A stretch of DNA of 64,000 nt from Chthoniobacteraceae bacterium (GCA_947476255.1 CANJPY010000005.1:16305-80304), one strand, 5' to 3'. Positions 35,023 to 44,262 are shown, counted from the stretch's first letter. Notes: a model not told the origin generated them from the letters alone. Numbers and translations are program-made.

Positions 35023-36357
35023 ATGAACCAAGACTCCACTCGCTTTGCTACAGACTCGGCCCTGTCGCGCCGTCACTTTCTTCAACAAGCCTCGCTGGCG
35101 AGTGCCGTCGTGGCCTCGTTGCCGCTCGAGCGCGTGGCGCACGCGGGCGCGGGGAACGGACCGTTGAAACTGGCGCTGGTTGGAGGTGGAGGACGCGGTT
35201 CAGGGGCGGCGAATCAGGCGTTGCGTACGGAAGCCAATGTCAAGTTGGTAGCGATGGCGGAACTTTTCCCCGATATTGCGCGCGCGACCCTCAATAATCT
35301 CAAGAACCAGCATCCTGAAAAAGTAGATGTGCCTGAAGAGCGGCTATTTATGGGGTTTGAGGGGTATAAGCAGGCGATTGCGGCGTGCGACGTCGTTATT
35401 TTGGCAACACCCTGTACGTTCAGGCCGCTGATGTTTGAGGAGGCGGTGCGGCAGGGGAAGCACGTTTTCATGGAGAAACCGGTGGCCGTGGATGCGCCGG
35501 GAGTGCGTCGTGTGCTCGCGGCGGCGGCGGAGGCCAAGCGCAAGAATTTGAAGGTGGGCGTTGGGCTGCAGCGCCGCCACAAGCCAGGCTATCAGGAAAC
35601 GGTCAAGCGGGTGCAGGATGGGGCCCTCGGGCAGATTATGTATGCCCGGACGTTTTGGAACATGGGGACCGCTCGCGCGATGCGGCCTCGGGATCCGGCC
35701 TGGAACGAGTTGGAGTACCAGCTTCACAACCAGTTTTATTTCGCCTGGCAGTGCGGGGATATTCATCTCGACATGGGATTGCACAACATCGACGTGATCA
35801 ACTGGATCAAGGGAATGTATCCCGTGCGCGCGCTGGGAGTGGGGGGGGCGGAGGTGCGCCGTGGCAAGGAGGCTGGCTGCCTGTATGACCATTTTTCCAT
35901 CGAGTACGAGTATGCCGACGGCACGCGTCTCTTTGCTCAAAACCGCCAGATTCCCGGCTGCTTTAACTACGTGGCGGAAGCCGCACACGGCACGTTGGGA
36001 TCCGTCGAGATGTTGAATGACCGGAATATCTTCAACATTACGGGGCCGAATGCCTGGAAATACGAGTTGGAGAAACCCCTGGTCAATCCCTACCAGCAGG
36101 AGCATAACGATTTATTCAATGCGATCGTTCAGGATCTTCCGTACAACGAGGCGGAACGCGGGGCGCTCAGTTCGATGACGGCCATCATGGGCCGAATGGC
36201 CGGGTATTCAGGCAAGAAGATCGAGTGGGACGAGGCGCTGCAGTCGGAACGTTTGATGAACAAGCCGATCACTTCCCTTCAGGATCCTGCGCCGGTGCAG
36301 CCAGACGAAAACGGGGTGTACCCCTTGCCGGTGCCCGGGCGCTACGAGGCCATTTAG
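35023..36357 (+). CDS. Gfo/Idh/MocA-family oxidoreductase, Tat-exported
   Basis: A 444-residue protein. A twin-arginine signal, SRRHFLQQASLASA, spans about residues 14-35. The Rossmann NAD(P)-binding part starts LKLALVGGGGRGSGAA near 49 and contains EKPVAVDAPGVRRVL, whose EKP lysine is the usual catalytic residue of the family. The C-terminal domain (MYARTFWNMG, GDIHLDMGLHNIDVINW) includes the conserved His-Asn motif HNIDV. Export by Tat implies that NAD(P) is bound before secretion. Such enzymes oxidise or reduce sugars and inositols and in PVC bacteria accompany DUF1080 proteins. Substrate unknown. Confidence 0.92.
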   Translation: MNQDSTRFATDSALSRRHFLQQASLASAVVASLPLERVAHAGAGNGPLKLALVGGGGRGSGAANQALRTEANVKLVAMAELFPDIARATLNNLKNQHPEKVDVPEERLFMGFEGYKQAIAACDVVILATPCTFRPLMFEEAVRQGKHVFMEKPVAVDAPGVRRVLAAAAEAKRKNLKVGVGLQRRHKPGYQETVKRVQDGALGQIMYARTFWNMGTARAMRPRDPAWNELEYQLHNQFYFAWQCGDIHLDMGLHNIDVINWIKGMYPVRALGVGGAEVRRGKEAGCLYDHFSIEYEYADGTRLFAQNRQIPGCFNYVAEAAHGTLGSVEMLNDRNIFNITGPNAWKYELEKPLVNPYQQEHNDLFNAIVQDLPYNEAERGALSSMTAIMGRMAGYSGKKIEWDEALQSERLMNKPITSLQDPAPVQPDENGVYPLPVPGRYEAI

Positions 36358-36453
36358 TCTGGGGTGCGCGCTTGTGGTGCGTAATGCGGTTACAGAAACC
36401 GATTGATTGTAAATTGTTTGCGGTCCTGATTTTTCAGGAAATCCATTATTTTA

Positions 36454-36516
36454 GGCTTTGGCGGGGGTGAATTTCTGGCAAAGCCTCAAGAGCGCAGCGT
36501 GCGCTAAAAATAGCGC
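36454..36516 (+). promoter_or_regulatory. Cluster of hairpins in the leader of the NHL operon
   Basis: A 7-bp stem, GGCTTTG/CAAAGCC (36454-36485), is followed by AGCGCA-gcg-TGCGCT (36491-36505), whose right arm can also pair with AGCGC at 36512-36516. The two alternatives exclude each other, like an attenuator, but there is no U tract after either. Confidence 0.35.
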
Positions 36517-36566
36517 TTGTAGTTATGTAAATAATCTGTAAATGGGTTGTGTGTCTTCCCTCGAAC

Positions 36567-37649
36567 ATGCGGTTCCTAATTGCTAGTTTTATTAGCACTT
36601 GGCTCTTGGCTCAGGCTTACGCCGGAGATTGGCGTATTGAGACTTTGTCGGGAGGCGGGAATCCAGGGTACGCAGGAGATTTCGGCGCTGCGCTGGGAGC
36701 GCTTGTGGACAGTCCGTTCGGGGTCGTGCGCGGACCGGATGGCGCTCTGTGGATTTGTGAGGCCGGAGGGCAGCGGATTCGGCGCATCCGGGCGGACGGG
36801 ATTATTTTCACCATGGCGGGCAGGGGAAAGGCAGGGTTTACGGGAGATGGCGGCTCCGCGCTGGAGGCGACTTTTTCCAAGCCGCAAGACATGTGCTTTG
36901 ACGAGAGCGGCGATGCGTTTGTGGCGGACACGGCAAATCATGTGATCCGGAAGGTGGACATGAAGTCGGGGAAGATTTTCACGATCGCCGGCACAGGGTT
37001 GAGGGGGTACGACGGGGATGGAGATTTGGCGACGCTCGCGCACCTCAAGCAACCGGGGAGTATTCAAATTGGTCCGGATGGAAATCTTTACATCTGCGAT
37101 GCGGGCAACCATGTCATTAGACGGGTGGACGCCAAGACCGGCATCATCCGTAATATTGCCGGGACGGGCAGGCCCGGGCCAACTCCCGATGGCGCAGTTA
37201 TTGCTGGTACGCCGCTCATGGGGCCGCGCGGCATCGATTTTGACAGGGAGGGCAACCTCTGGGTGGTGACCTCGGACGGCAATCAAGTCTTCAAATTGGA
37301 CCTTAATGCGGGGATAATTCACCACGTCGCCGGAACGGGCGCCAGGGGATTTGCTGGTAACGGGGGACCTGCGAAGTCAGCCACTTTTAGCGGTCCCAAA
37401 GGCATCGAGTTGGACGCTGAAGGGAATGCCTGGATTGCGGACACGGAAAATCATGCTGTCCGGATGGTGGATGCCAAGACTGGCAGAGTGGAATTGATGG
37501 CAGGGACGGGAGAACGCGGTGATGGACCGGACGGGGACCCTTTGCAGTGCCGGTTGGCGCGAGTGCACAGTGTTTTTGTGGATGGGGATGGCGCTGTTTA
37601 TATCGGCGATAGCGAGTCGCATCGCATCAGGGTGATGAGGAAAAAGTAA
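36567..37649 (+). CDS. Secreted NHL-repeat propeller protein
   Basis: A 360-residue protein starting at ATG 36567, with a Sec signal peptide (1-19, ending AYA). The mature part consists of NHL blades, each with a hallmark such as GPDGALWICEAGGQRIRRI, FVADTANHVIRKVD, LYICDAGNHVIRRVD and AWIADTENHAVRMVD. Extracytoplasmic NHL propellers bind ligands or proteins or act as lyases; no catalytic residues can be assigned. A second NHL gene follows after 6 bp, so they are probably co-transcribed. Confidence 0.9.
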   Translation: MRFLIASFISTWLLAQAYAGDWRIETLSGGGNPGYAGDFGAALGALVDSPFGVVRGPDGALWICEAGGQRIRRIRADGIIFTMAGRGKAGFTGDGGSALEATFSKPQDMCFDESGDAFVADTANHVIRKVDMKSGKIFTIAGTGLRGYDGDGDLATLAHLKQPGSIQIGPDGNLYICDAGNHVIRRVDAKTGIIRNIAGTGRPGPTPDGAVIAGTPLMGPRGIDFDREGNLWVVTSDGNQVFKLDLNAGIIHHVAGTGARGFAGNGGPAKSATFSGPKGIELDAEGNAWIADTENHAVRMVDAKTGRVELMAGTGERGDGPDGDPLQCRLARVHSVFVDGDGAVYIGDSESHRIRVMRKK

Positions 37650-37655
37650 AAGCGT

Positions 37656-38747
37656 ATGAGTGTTTCGAATTATTGCATCGGAAAAACGGGATTTGTGTTG
37701 GCCCTCGGACTTGGGCTTTGGACGGGGCAGCCTGTGCTTGCCGGCAAGATCACCTTGTTCGCGGGCGGTGGGAGCGCTGGCAGCCTGCCGGCAAAGGCTC
37801 TGGAGACGGTGCTTCGGGAACCGTTTGGCACCGATTTTGACGCTGAGGGCAATGCTTGGGTGGTGGAGATGGTTTCGGGGAACCGACTTCTCAAGGTAGA
37901 TGCCGCTGGGATGGTGCGGCACATCGCCGGAAAAACCGCGCCTGGTTTTTCGGGCGACTTGGGGCCGGCAAGGGATGCCCAGTTCAACGGGCCCCACAAT
38001 CTTGCTGTTTTGGCCAATGGCCGCGTCTTGCTCGCGGACACTTGGAACGGCCGCATTCGGGAGGTGGATCCCGTTTCTGGAACTGTGAAAAGCGTGCCGG
38101 GGTATGAAGTGCCGCTGGAACGCGCCAAGGGCTCCGGACCGTATTGCATTACGCTCTCGGACTCCAAGAACGAGCTCTACATTGCGGATTTACGGCAGGT
38201 ATTGGTGCTCGACCTGCAGACTTCCGAGCTGAAAGTGGTGGCGGGCAACGGCAAGAAAGGCGTGCCCGTCGACGGAGGGAAGGCGGTGGAGGAACCGCTG
38301 GTGGATCCGCGCGCAGTGGCCCCTGATCATTTGGGTAACGTGTACATCTTGGAGAGGGGCGGACATGCGTTGCGCGTGGTGGATTCCGAAGGGAAGATAC
38401 GCACGGTAGTTAATCGCTCGGGAAAGGCGGGGGGAACGGGTGACGGTGGCCCGGCGCTCGATGCGCTCATGAACGGCCCCAAGCACCTTTGTGTGGATCG
38501 GGATAACACGGTGATTATTGCGGATGCTGAAAATAATGTGGTGCGTCGGTATGTGCCGGCCACGGGTAACATGGAGAAGGTGGCTGGCACCGGTGTGCAG
38601 GGCGGGAGAGGGGTGGGTGGGGTGCCCGAGGCTTGCGAGCTTGCGCGTCCGCATGGTGTGGTGATTCATCCGAAGACGGGGGAACTGTTTATCACGGACA
38701 GTTACAACAACAGGGTGCTGCGGGTGGTGGGCGTGTTGCGAGAGTAG
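37656..38747 (+). CDS. Secreted NHL-repeat propeller protein, second of a tandem pair
   Basis: A 363-residue protein whose N-terminal signal (about 1-30, ending VLA) is followed by NHL blades: GTDFDAEGNAWVVEM, VLLADTWNGRIREVD, VYILERGGHALRVVD, VIIADAENNVVRRY and LFITDSYNNRVLRVV. It is probably a paralogue of the upstream protein. The stop codon is followed within four bases by an array of 9-bp repeats (38751-38804). Confidence 0.88.
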   Translation: MSVSNYCIGKTGFVLALGLGLWTGQPVLAGKITLFAGGGSAGSLPAKALETVLREPFGTDFDAEGNAWVVEMVSGNRLLKVDAAGMVRHIAGKTAPGFSGDLGPARDAQFNGPHNLAVLANGRVLLADTWNGRIREVDPVSGTVKSVPGYEVPLERAKGSGPYCITLSDSKNELYIADLRQVLVLDLQTSELKVVAGNGKKGVPVDGGKAVEEPLVDPRAVAPDHLGNVYILERGGHALRVVDSEGKIRTVVNRSGKAGGTGDGGPALDALMNGPKHLCVDRDNTVIIADAENNVVRRYVPATGNMEKVAGTGVQGGRGVGGVPEACELARPHGVVIHPKTGELFITDSYNNRVLRVVGVLRE

Positions 38748-38750
38748 GTT

Positions 38751-38804
38751 GGCTTGGGTGGCTTGGGTGGCTTGGGTGGCTTGGGTGGCTTGGGTGGCTT
38801 GGGT
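38751..38804 (+). repeat. Six 9-bp tandem repeats (GGCTTGGGT)
   Basis: Six perfect copies start four bases after the stop of the NHL gene and about 135 bases before the ATG of the next. The array is in frame with the downstream gene and would encode GLG repeats if a TTG within it were used as a start. Confidence 0.95.
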
Positions 38805-38939
38805 GGGTTCTGGCCCGGCACCGGCTCCAAGCGGGTTTGGAGGATTGAGGTTTTGCATGAGGCGGAGAAGGAAGGGGGATTGAGGAGATGCTTGGAAAAA
38901 ACTTTTAATGGGAGCGGGTTGCCGCTAACGTTTAATGAC

Positions 38940-41255
38940 ATGTCGATCACAATTAGTGGTACTGAGAAAACCAATGTTCTCACGGGTTTTGGCGGGAAGC
39001 GCAAAAATCAGGTGCAGAAGAATGCCGTTGCGTTTGCCGCCTTGAAACGGGATGGATCGGTGGTGACTTGGGGGGCGCTCGCTTATGGTGGAGACAGCAG
39101 CAGTGTGGCTCTCAAGTTGGCCTCGGGGGTACAGGACGTGGTTTCCTCAAAAGGGGCCTTTGCGGCTCTGAAGTACGATGGTTCTGTAATCACATGGGGG
39201 GCTCCCGAGTTTGGGTCGGACTGTACGGTTGTCGCGAACAAGCTTGAGAGAGACGTGCTGGAGATTTCTTCAACGTATTATGCTTTTGCAGCACTGAAAT
39301 CCGATGGCTCTGTGGTGACTTGGGGAGATTTGAGTTATGGCGCTGACAGCAGCAGTGTAGCTCAGCAGTTGACGGGCGGTGTGAGCGTCATTTTTTCGAA
39401 CCCCGGTGCTTTTGCGGCGTTGAAGTCGGATGGTTCGGTGGTGACCTGGGGGAATGCGGATATGGGGGGGAACAGCGCTCCTGCGGGAAGTGGACTGAGA
39501 AGCGGCGTGAAGGAGATTTTTTCGACGCGGTTTGCTTTTGCGGCGTTAAAAAACGATGGCTCTGTGGTGACTTGGGGGAATGGTGAATGTGGCGGTGACA
39601 GCAGCCCGGTGGCTCAGCAGTTAAGGAGCGGCGTCAATCGGGTCTATTCCACACGGTCCGCTTTCGCCGCGTTAAAAAATGATGGCTCCGTGGTGACTTG
39701 GGGGGGGGGGAGTTTGGGTGGCGACAGTTCGGGAGTCATTGCCCAATTGAAGAGCGGCGTCGTGGTTGTATCCTCCAATGCCGATGGCTTTGCCGCACTT
39801 AAATCAAATGGTTCCGTGGTGACTTGGGGCCTTGGGAGCGGATTCAGCGCCTCTCTGGCTGAACTTTTGAGCAGTGGCGTGAAGCAAATTTTTGCCACCG
39901 ACATTGCGTTTGCCGTGCTAAAAAAAGACGGTTCGGTGGTAACGTGGGGGACGGACGGCGGGGCCATTGTGACAGATGGTGTGAAAGAGATCTTTACGAA
40001 CTCCAAGGCGTTTGCGGCGTTGAAAACGAATGGCTCGGTGTTTGCCTGGGGCGATGCGGGTTCCGGCGGCAACTGCGCTCCAGTCGCTGGGAGGCTTGGG
40101 GGCGGGGTGAAGACGATTTTTTCAACGGACACGGCGTTCGCGGCGTTGAAAACGGATGGTTCTGTCGTGACTTGGGGGGATGTTGCTTCTGGAGGTGATG
40201 CAAGAGCGGTGGCAGGCAAACTCGCGGGTAATGTGCTCGAAGTTGCGAATCCTTCCTCGAGTCTCCAGCTCATGACTCCCAGAGCATTCGCGGGGATGGA
40301 GGGGGATGACTCGCTGGTGGGCGGGGCTGGGGCGGACAGTTTAGACGGCGGGTCGGGGCGTGACACACTGCTTGGATCTTGGGGCAATGACACACTCGTG
40401 GGGGGCTATGGTGCGGACAGCTTGGATGGGGGCGCTGGTATCGACTCCATGGTCGGAGGGAGCGGGAATGATGTCTATGTCGTCGACAACAGCAAGGACG
40501 TTGTGCTTGAGGACGCTGGTGCAGGGGTGGACCAGATCACGACCTCCCTTGATTCTCTCTTGCTCTCCGATTTTGCGCATGTGGAAAGACTGTGCCGCGC
40601 TGGGAGTGGGGATTTCGTGGGGACCGGGAACACCTTGGACAACACGATTTCAGGCGGAGCAGGGCAAGACATCCTGTCAGGAGGGAGAGGGGACGATTCT
40701 CTGTGGGGGGGCGCTGGCAATGATAAATTGGGCGGGGGCGCTGACAACGATAAGCTGGACGGGGGCGCGGGTAATGATAGTTTGTACGGGGGCGCTGGTA
40801 ACGATAGTTTGGACGGGGGCGCTGGCAACGATAAGTTGGACGGGGGCGCTGGCAACGATAAGTTGGACGGTGGGGCAGGCGCTGATTCGCTGTTGGGTTG
40901 TGCATCTGAAACCGGCGGAGGCAGGGGGGAAATCGATCAACTCACGGGGGGCCCGGGCGCGGATGTGTTCAAGTTGGGCTTTGCCAGTGGAGCCTTCTAT
41001 GACGATGGAAAACCAGCGAACTTGGGAACGGCGGACTATGCGTTGATTGTCGACTTTACCGTGGGGCAGGACAGGCTTCAGCTGGATGGCAATGCAGCCC
41101 GCTATCACCTTGGAGACAGCAGGTTGAAGGGGGTGACTGGCACGGGCTTATGGCTGGAGCAGGGCAAGGTGGACGAATTGATTGCCATCGTGCGCAGCGC
41201 CAACTCCACGAAACTCACGGCTGCGAATCTCCTGAATACGGCCACTTTTGTTTAG
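38940..41255 (+). CDS. RCC1-like repeat protein fused to RTX calcium-binding repeats
   Basis: A 771-residue protein from ATG 38940 without N-terminal signal peptide. Residues about 28-440 comprise ten repeats of about 40 residues, each with AFAALKSDGSVVTWG or close variants and a trailing VKEIFST-like strand; this resembles an RCC1-type propeller. Residues about 450-655 are RTX nonapeptides (GGAGNDKLDGG pattern), densest at 40690-40900, interrupted by a VYVVDNSKDVV segment typical of such proteins. The C-terminal about 100 residues (DYALIVDFTVGQDRLQL) look like a type I secretion signal. It is probably exported by a type I system and folded by calcium outside; the transporter is not in this window. 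The longer frame back to 38754 runs through the 9-bp array and is not preferred. Confidence 0.85.
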   Translation: MSITISGTEKTNVLTGFGGKRKNQVQKNAVAFAALKRDGSVVTWGALAYGGDSSSVALKLASGVQDVVSSKGAFAALKYDGSVITWGAPEFGSDCTVVANKLERDVLEISSTYYAFAALKSDGSVVTWGDLSYGADSSSVAQQLTGGVSVIFSNPGAFAALKSDGSVVTWGNADMGGNSAPAGSGLRSGVKEIFSTRFAFAALKNDGSVVTWGNGECGGDSSPVAQQLRSGVNRVYSTRSAFAALKNDGSVVTWGGGSLGGDSSGVIAQLKSGVVVVSSNADGFAALKSNGSVVTWGLGSGFSASLAELLSSGVKQIFATDIAFAVLKKDGSVVTWGTDGGAIVTDGVKEIFTNSKAFAALKTNGSVFAWGDAGSGGNCAPVAGRLGGGVKTIFSTDTAFAALKTDGSVVTWGDVASGGDARAVAGKLAGNVLEVANPSSSLQLMTPRAFAGMEGDDSLVGGAGADSLDGGSGRDTLLGSWGNDTLVGGYGADSLDGGAGIDSMVGGSGNDVYVVDNSKDVVLEDAGAGVDQITTSLDSLLLSDFAHVERLCRAGSGDFVGTGNTLDNTISGGAGQDILSGGRGDDSLWGGAGNDKLGGGADNDKLDGGAGNDSLYGGAGNDSLDGGAGNDKLDGGAGNDKLDGGAGADSLLGCASETGGGRGEIDQLTGGPGADVFKLGFASGAFYDDGKPANLGTADYALIVDFTVGQDRLQLDGNAARYHLGDSRLKGVTGTGLWLEQGKVDELIAIVRSANSTKLTAANLLNTATFV
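40690..40900 (+). repeat. RTX-coding tandem repeat tract
   Basis: Units of 27 bases such as GGGGGCGCTGGCAACGATAA recur about seven times and encode GGAGNDKLD-type nonapeptides. High base identity suggests recent expansion by slippage or unequal exchange. Confidence 0.85.
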
Positions 41256-41290
41256 CGCTTCTTCGCGGCTTCCAACCCTTGGAGCCGTTC

Positions 41291-41324
41291 AAACGGCGCC
41301 ACCTTCCGATGGGGCGCCCCGTTT
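41291..41324. terminator. Bidirectional terminator hairpin between convergent genes
   Basis: AAACGGCGCC (41291-41300) pairs with GGCGCC-cc-GTTT (41313-41324), giving a stem of about 10 bp with a two-base bulge and A/T ends on both sides. It overlaps the stop codon of the serine acetyltransferase gene. Confidence 0.6.
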
Positions 41325-42261
41325 AGATGACCCAGTCGTCCCACTTGGCGCTTCTCTTGTCTTTATCGAGAATCTGCAACTGGCGTTCCTCGTAGAAGAC
41401 CAAGGAACGTGCGGGCACACTGTGGGTTAAGAAGACGCTGGCAGCGACAGTTGAGCCACTGCCTACCACCGTATCTCCTCCCATAATGGTGGCTCCCGCG
41501 TAGAGAGTCACATTGTCCTCGAGCGTGGGATGACGCTTTTTGCCTCTTAGCGCCTGCCCTCCAGAAAGCGAGCGGGCAATCAGAGAGACCCCTTGATAGA
41601 GCTTGCAATGGGCTCCAATGACCGCGGTTTCCCCAATGACCACTCCTGTCCCGTGATCGATGAAAAAGTGGGATCCAATTTGGGCGCCAGGATGAATGTC
41701 AATGCCAGTGCGCGCGTGCGCCCATTCTGTCATGACGCGCGGTAAGATGGGAACACCTTGCATGTAGAGCTGGTGGGCCATTCTTTGAATCGCGAGCGCC
41801 TCTACAAAAGGATAGGCCACGATGATTTCATTGGCACTCGAGGCGGCGGGATCCCCTTTAAAGGCCGCTTCGACGTCGGTGCTCAGGAGGGCGCGCACTT
41901 GCGGGAGCGACTCTAAAAAGGCGTGAAGGACTTGGTCTGGCGTTAGGTCTGGCGTTAGGTCTGGCGTTAGGTCTGGCGTTATCTCGGAGCGACTCTTCCT
42001 GAGTTTGAGACTTTTTGTGAGCTCCAGGAGAAGGCGGTCTGCAATGGAAAAAATGCGGTGGGTCGTAACTCGGTTGAGGTGGTTGGAATGAATGGGTTCC
42101 AAATCGTGGAATCCTGGAAACACCAACTGCAGAAGGTCTTCGCAGATGGACGCAAGCGCCCTCTTGGATGGAAGATTTGTTTCATCCAGATTGTTGAGGC
42201 CGCCTGTGGTCCGGTAGGAATCCAGAATGGTTCCGGTTATTTTACCCAGATCGAGGTTCAT
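41323..42261 (-). CDS. cysE: Serine O-acetyltransferase (EpsC/CysE type)
   Basis: A 312-residue protein starting at ATG 42261. It transfers acetyl from acetyl-CoA to serine, the first step of cysteine synthesis. The N-terminal helical part is followed by the CysE core: RMAHQLYMQGVPILPRVM near 192, then left-handed beta-helix hexapeptides with HPGAQIGSHFFIDHGTG containing the catalytic His-Asp pair, and KRHPTLEDNVTLYAGATIMG. The length and helical N-terminus match the longer EpsC-like forms. A TPDL peptide repeated almost four times (about residues 94-109) is encoded by a 12-bp tandem array. Promoters must lie in the 186 bases shared with the divergent gene at 42496. Confidence 0.9.
   Translation of the reverse strand: MNLDLGKITGTILDSYRTTGGLNNLDETNLPSKRALASICEDLLQLVFPGFHDLEPIHSNHLNRVTTHRIFSIADRLLLELTKSLKLRKSRSEITPDLTPDLTPDLTPDQVLHAFLESLPQVRALLSTDVEAAFKGDPAASSANEIIVAYPFVEALAIQRMAHQLYMQGVPILPRVMTEWAHARTGIDIHPGAQIGSHFFIDHGTGVVIGETAVIGAHCKLYQGVSLIARSLSGGQALRGKKRHPTLEDNVTLYAGATIMGGDTVVGSGSTVAASVFLTHSVPARSLVFYEERQLQILDKDKRSAKWDDWVI
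41935..41982. repeat. Four 12-bp tandem repeats inside the serine acetyltransferase gene
   Basis: The plus-strand unit GGTCTGGCGTTA occurs four times in a row and encodes TPDL on the minus strand. Copy-number change would keep the reading frame and alter only a flexible linker. Confidence 0.95.
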
Positions 42262-42495
42262 TGCGGGTAGAGGCTGAGGTTTTCGCGGGATTCCAGCAAC
42301 AGATAACAAGCAGAATTAAACGGCAGTGTTTTCCAACGGGCTAGGATTTGGGACCCGCCGGTCGTTTCGTTCTGGGGGGCATTGCGAGGAGGCTTTACTG
42401 GAGCCTGTCAGTGAAGGCAATTGCAGGGGCAATGAGTGGCATAGTTTGTCATATTGCTTTTTAGGTGGTTTGTGCTTTGATCTAACGATTTTCCG

Positions 42496-44262
42496 ATGGC
42501 TTTTTCCTTTGAGTGTCCACACTGTTCGCAAACGTTTGAAGCAGACGTTGAATTTTGTGGCTCTACGTGCAACTGCCCGAGCTGCGGGCTTTTGTTTGTT
42601 GTCCCCGAGGTGGGGGCCGTGGTCTCCGGAGAGTCATTCGCTAATTCTTCCGCCCCCCGGGAAGATGCCTTTCCTTTAGAACTTGTAGCTGCCAAGAATG
42701 ACGTATTAAGGCTCAAGGCAGAGCTCTTGGAGGCAGTTCGTGAGAAGGTGGTTTTCGAGGAGGCGTTGGCTCAAGAGAGAAGGGCTGCCCTGGAGCGGGA
42801 GCTCCAAGGGGAGGCAACGGCTAAGGTGGCGGCGACGGAGTTGGCGCAACTCAACGCTGAATTTGAAAGAGCCAGTGCGGCAAAGGCCGAGTTTGAAAAA
42901 GCTGCTGCAGAGGAGGCGGCACGCGCCAAGGCGCGGATCTCGCAACTGGAGAGGGATTGTGAAATCGCACTGAAACGTGCGGAGCAGACGGATGCGGGAA
43001 CAAAGGCATTGGCGCTGGAGGTGGACCGTCTCGCCAAAGAATTAAGCGACAAGGAGAGAACGTTTACTGAATTCAGTCAAAAGGCGGACAGGGATTTGCT
43101 TCAAATTGATAAGGAGAGGGATTCCGCTGTTTTAAGGAGTCACGAACTCGAACTGGAGCAGGGACTCCTTCGCGCCAAAGTGGAGGAGCTTTCCAAGAAA
43201 GTGGTGGCGGAGATTGGCTCCCAGTCCAAGGAATCCAACTTGGGCTTGGAGCGGTTGTTGGAGACACGGGAATTGGAGCTGAAGAAACTCGCCGAACAAT
43301 TAGCGCTCGCAAAAGAGGCGAACAGGGAGTTGAACGCCGCCTCGGGATTCACTGGCTCAGGAGAGGGAGGCCGGTTCTTGGGCAAGCGCCTGCCCATTTT
43401 ATTTCTGACCTTGGCGGCGGGTCTTGTGGCTGGCGTCTCTATTTCGAGACTCCTCGCTCCACCAGCCTCCGTTTCTTTCCCGTCCTACGGCGGTGCTCCC
43501 ATTGGAGCGAGCGAATCGGAGGCGTCTTCACCCAACCACTCCAAGGAAGGATCAGTCGGCTCGGCCTCTGCAAAAGAGAACGAGAATCCTGGAACAAAAT
43601 CAGGTTCCGAGGCTAGCGGCACAATATCTCCTGCATCCGGTGTCTCAGCCATTGGCGCATCGGCACCAACGCTTCAGGCAGGCAGCGTTGGGATCGCGTC
43701 AGGAATGCCGGGGCGTTTGCCTGATAGTTTTTTGGGCATCCGGTTTGGCGCCTCGACCTCGGAACTTGCCGGGCGCGGGCAATGGCAGGAGACGGCCGGA
43801 AAAAGATATCGGAAGGCGGAGCTTCTCGGTGCCCAAGTCGAAGCCGTTCTCAACTCGGATGAGGAAGGACGCTTGATCATGGGGTCCTACGTTCGCATTG
43901 TGGATCGTCAGCCTGCGGCGGTTGCTCCATTCTTGGAGTGGGCCGTGAACTCTCAGGATGCAGTAAGTTCGCTGTACGGGGAACCTAGCAGCATTCATCA
44001 GGTTGAAGATGCCGTGGATGCCGCCGAGGTGACCCAAAAAATCGCTTCCGGAGAAGACTTTTATGAAGCGGTCTGGGAGAGGGACGGGGAAGACACGCTG
44101 GTAAACCTCAGTATTCGCCAGTTTATGGAGAAAAAGGTGATCTTTCGCTTAGAGTACCGGAGCCGCGAGTTGGCGACGGCTTTTGCCCAGCGACAGGCTG
44201 CAAAAGCGGGCGCAATGCCGGAAAAAGTCTCGGAGAAGCCAGAGGAACCGCCGCCGAAGTAG
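42496..44262 (+). CDS. Zinc-ribbon, coiled-coil, single-pass membrane protein of unknown function
   Basis: A 588-residue protein. The first 40 residues form a zinc ribbon (FECPHCSQTF, then CNCPSCG). Residues about 70-275 are a long Ala/Glu/Lys/Leu coiled coil. A membrane helix follows (about 297-318, LPILFLTLAAGLVAGVSISR), then a Ser/Gly/Ala/Pro linker (about 320-395) and a C-terminal globular domain (about 400-570, DSFLGIRFGAST, AVSSLYGEPSSIHQVED). The architecture suggests a cytoplasmic zinc-ribbon rod tethered to an outside domain. I know no named family for the full length. Confidence 0.8.
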   Translation: MAFSFECPHCSQTFEADVEFCGSTCNCPSCGLLFVVPEVGAVVSGESFANSSAPREDAFPLELVAAKNDVLRLKAELLEAVREKVVFEEALAQERRAALERELQGEATAKVAATELAQLNAEFERASAAKAEFEKAAAEEAARAKARISQLERDCEIALKRAEQTDAGTKALALEVDRLAKELSDKERTFTEFSQKADRDLLQIDKERDSAVLRSHELELEQGLLRAKVEELSKKVVAEIGSQSKESNLGLERLLETRELELKKLAEQLALAKEANRELNAASGFTGSGEGGRFLGKRLPILFLTLAAGLVAGVSISRLLAPPASVSFPSYGGAPIGASESEASSPNHSKEGSVGSASAKENENPGTKSGSEASGTISPASGVSAIGASAPTLQAGSVGIASGMPGRLPDSFLGIRFGASTSELAGRGQWQETAGKRYRKAELLGAQVEAVLNSDEEGRLIMGSYVRIVDRQPAAVAPFLEWAVNSQDAVSSLYGEPSSIHQVEDAVDAAEVTQKIASGEDFYEAVWERDGEDTLVNLSIRQFMEKKVIFRLEYRSRELATAFAQRQAAKAGAMPEKVSEKPEEPPPK

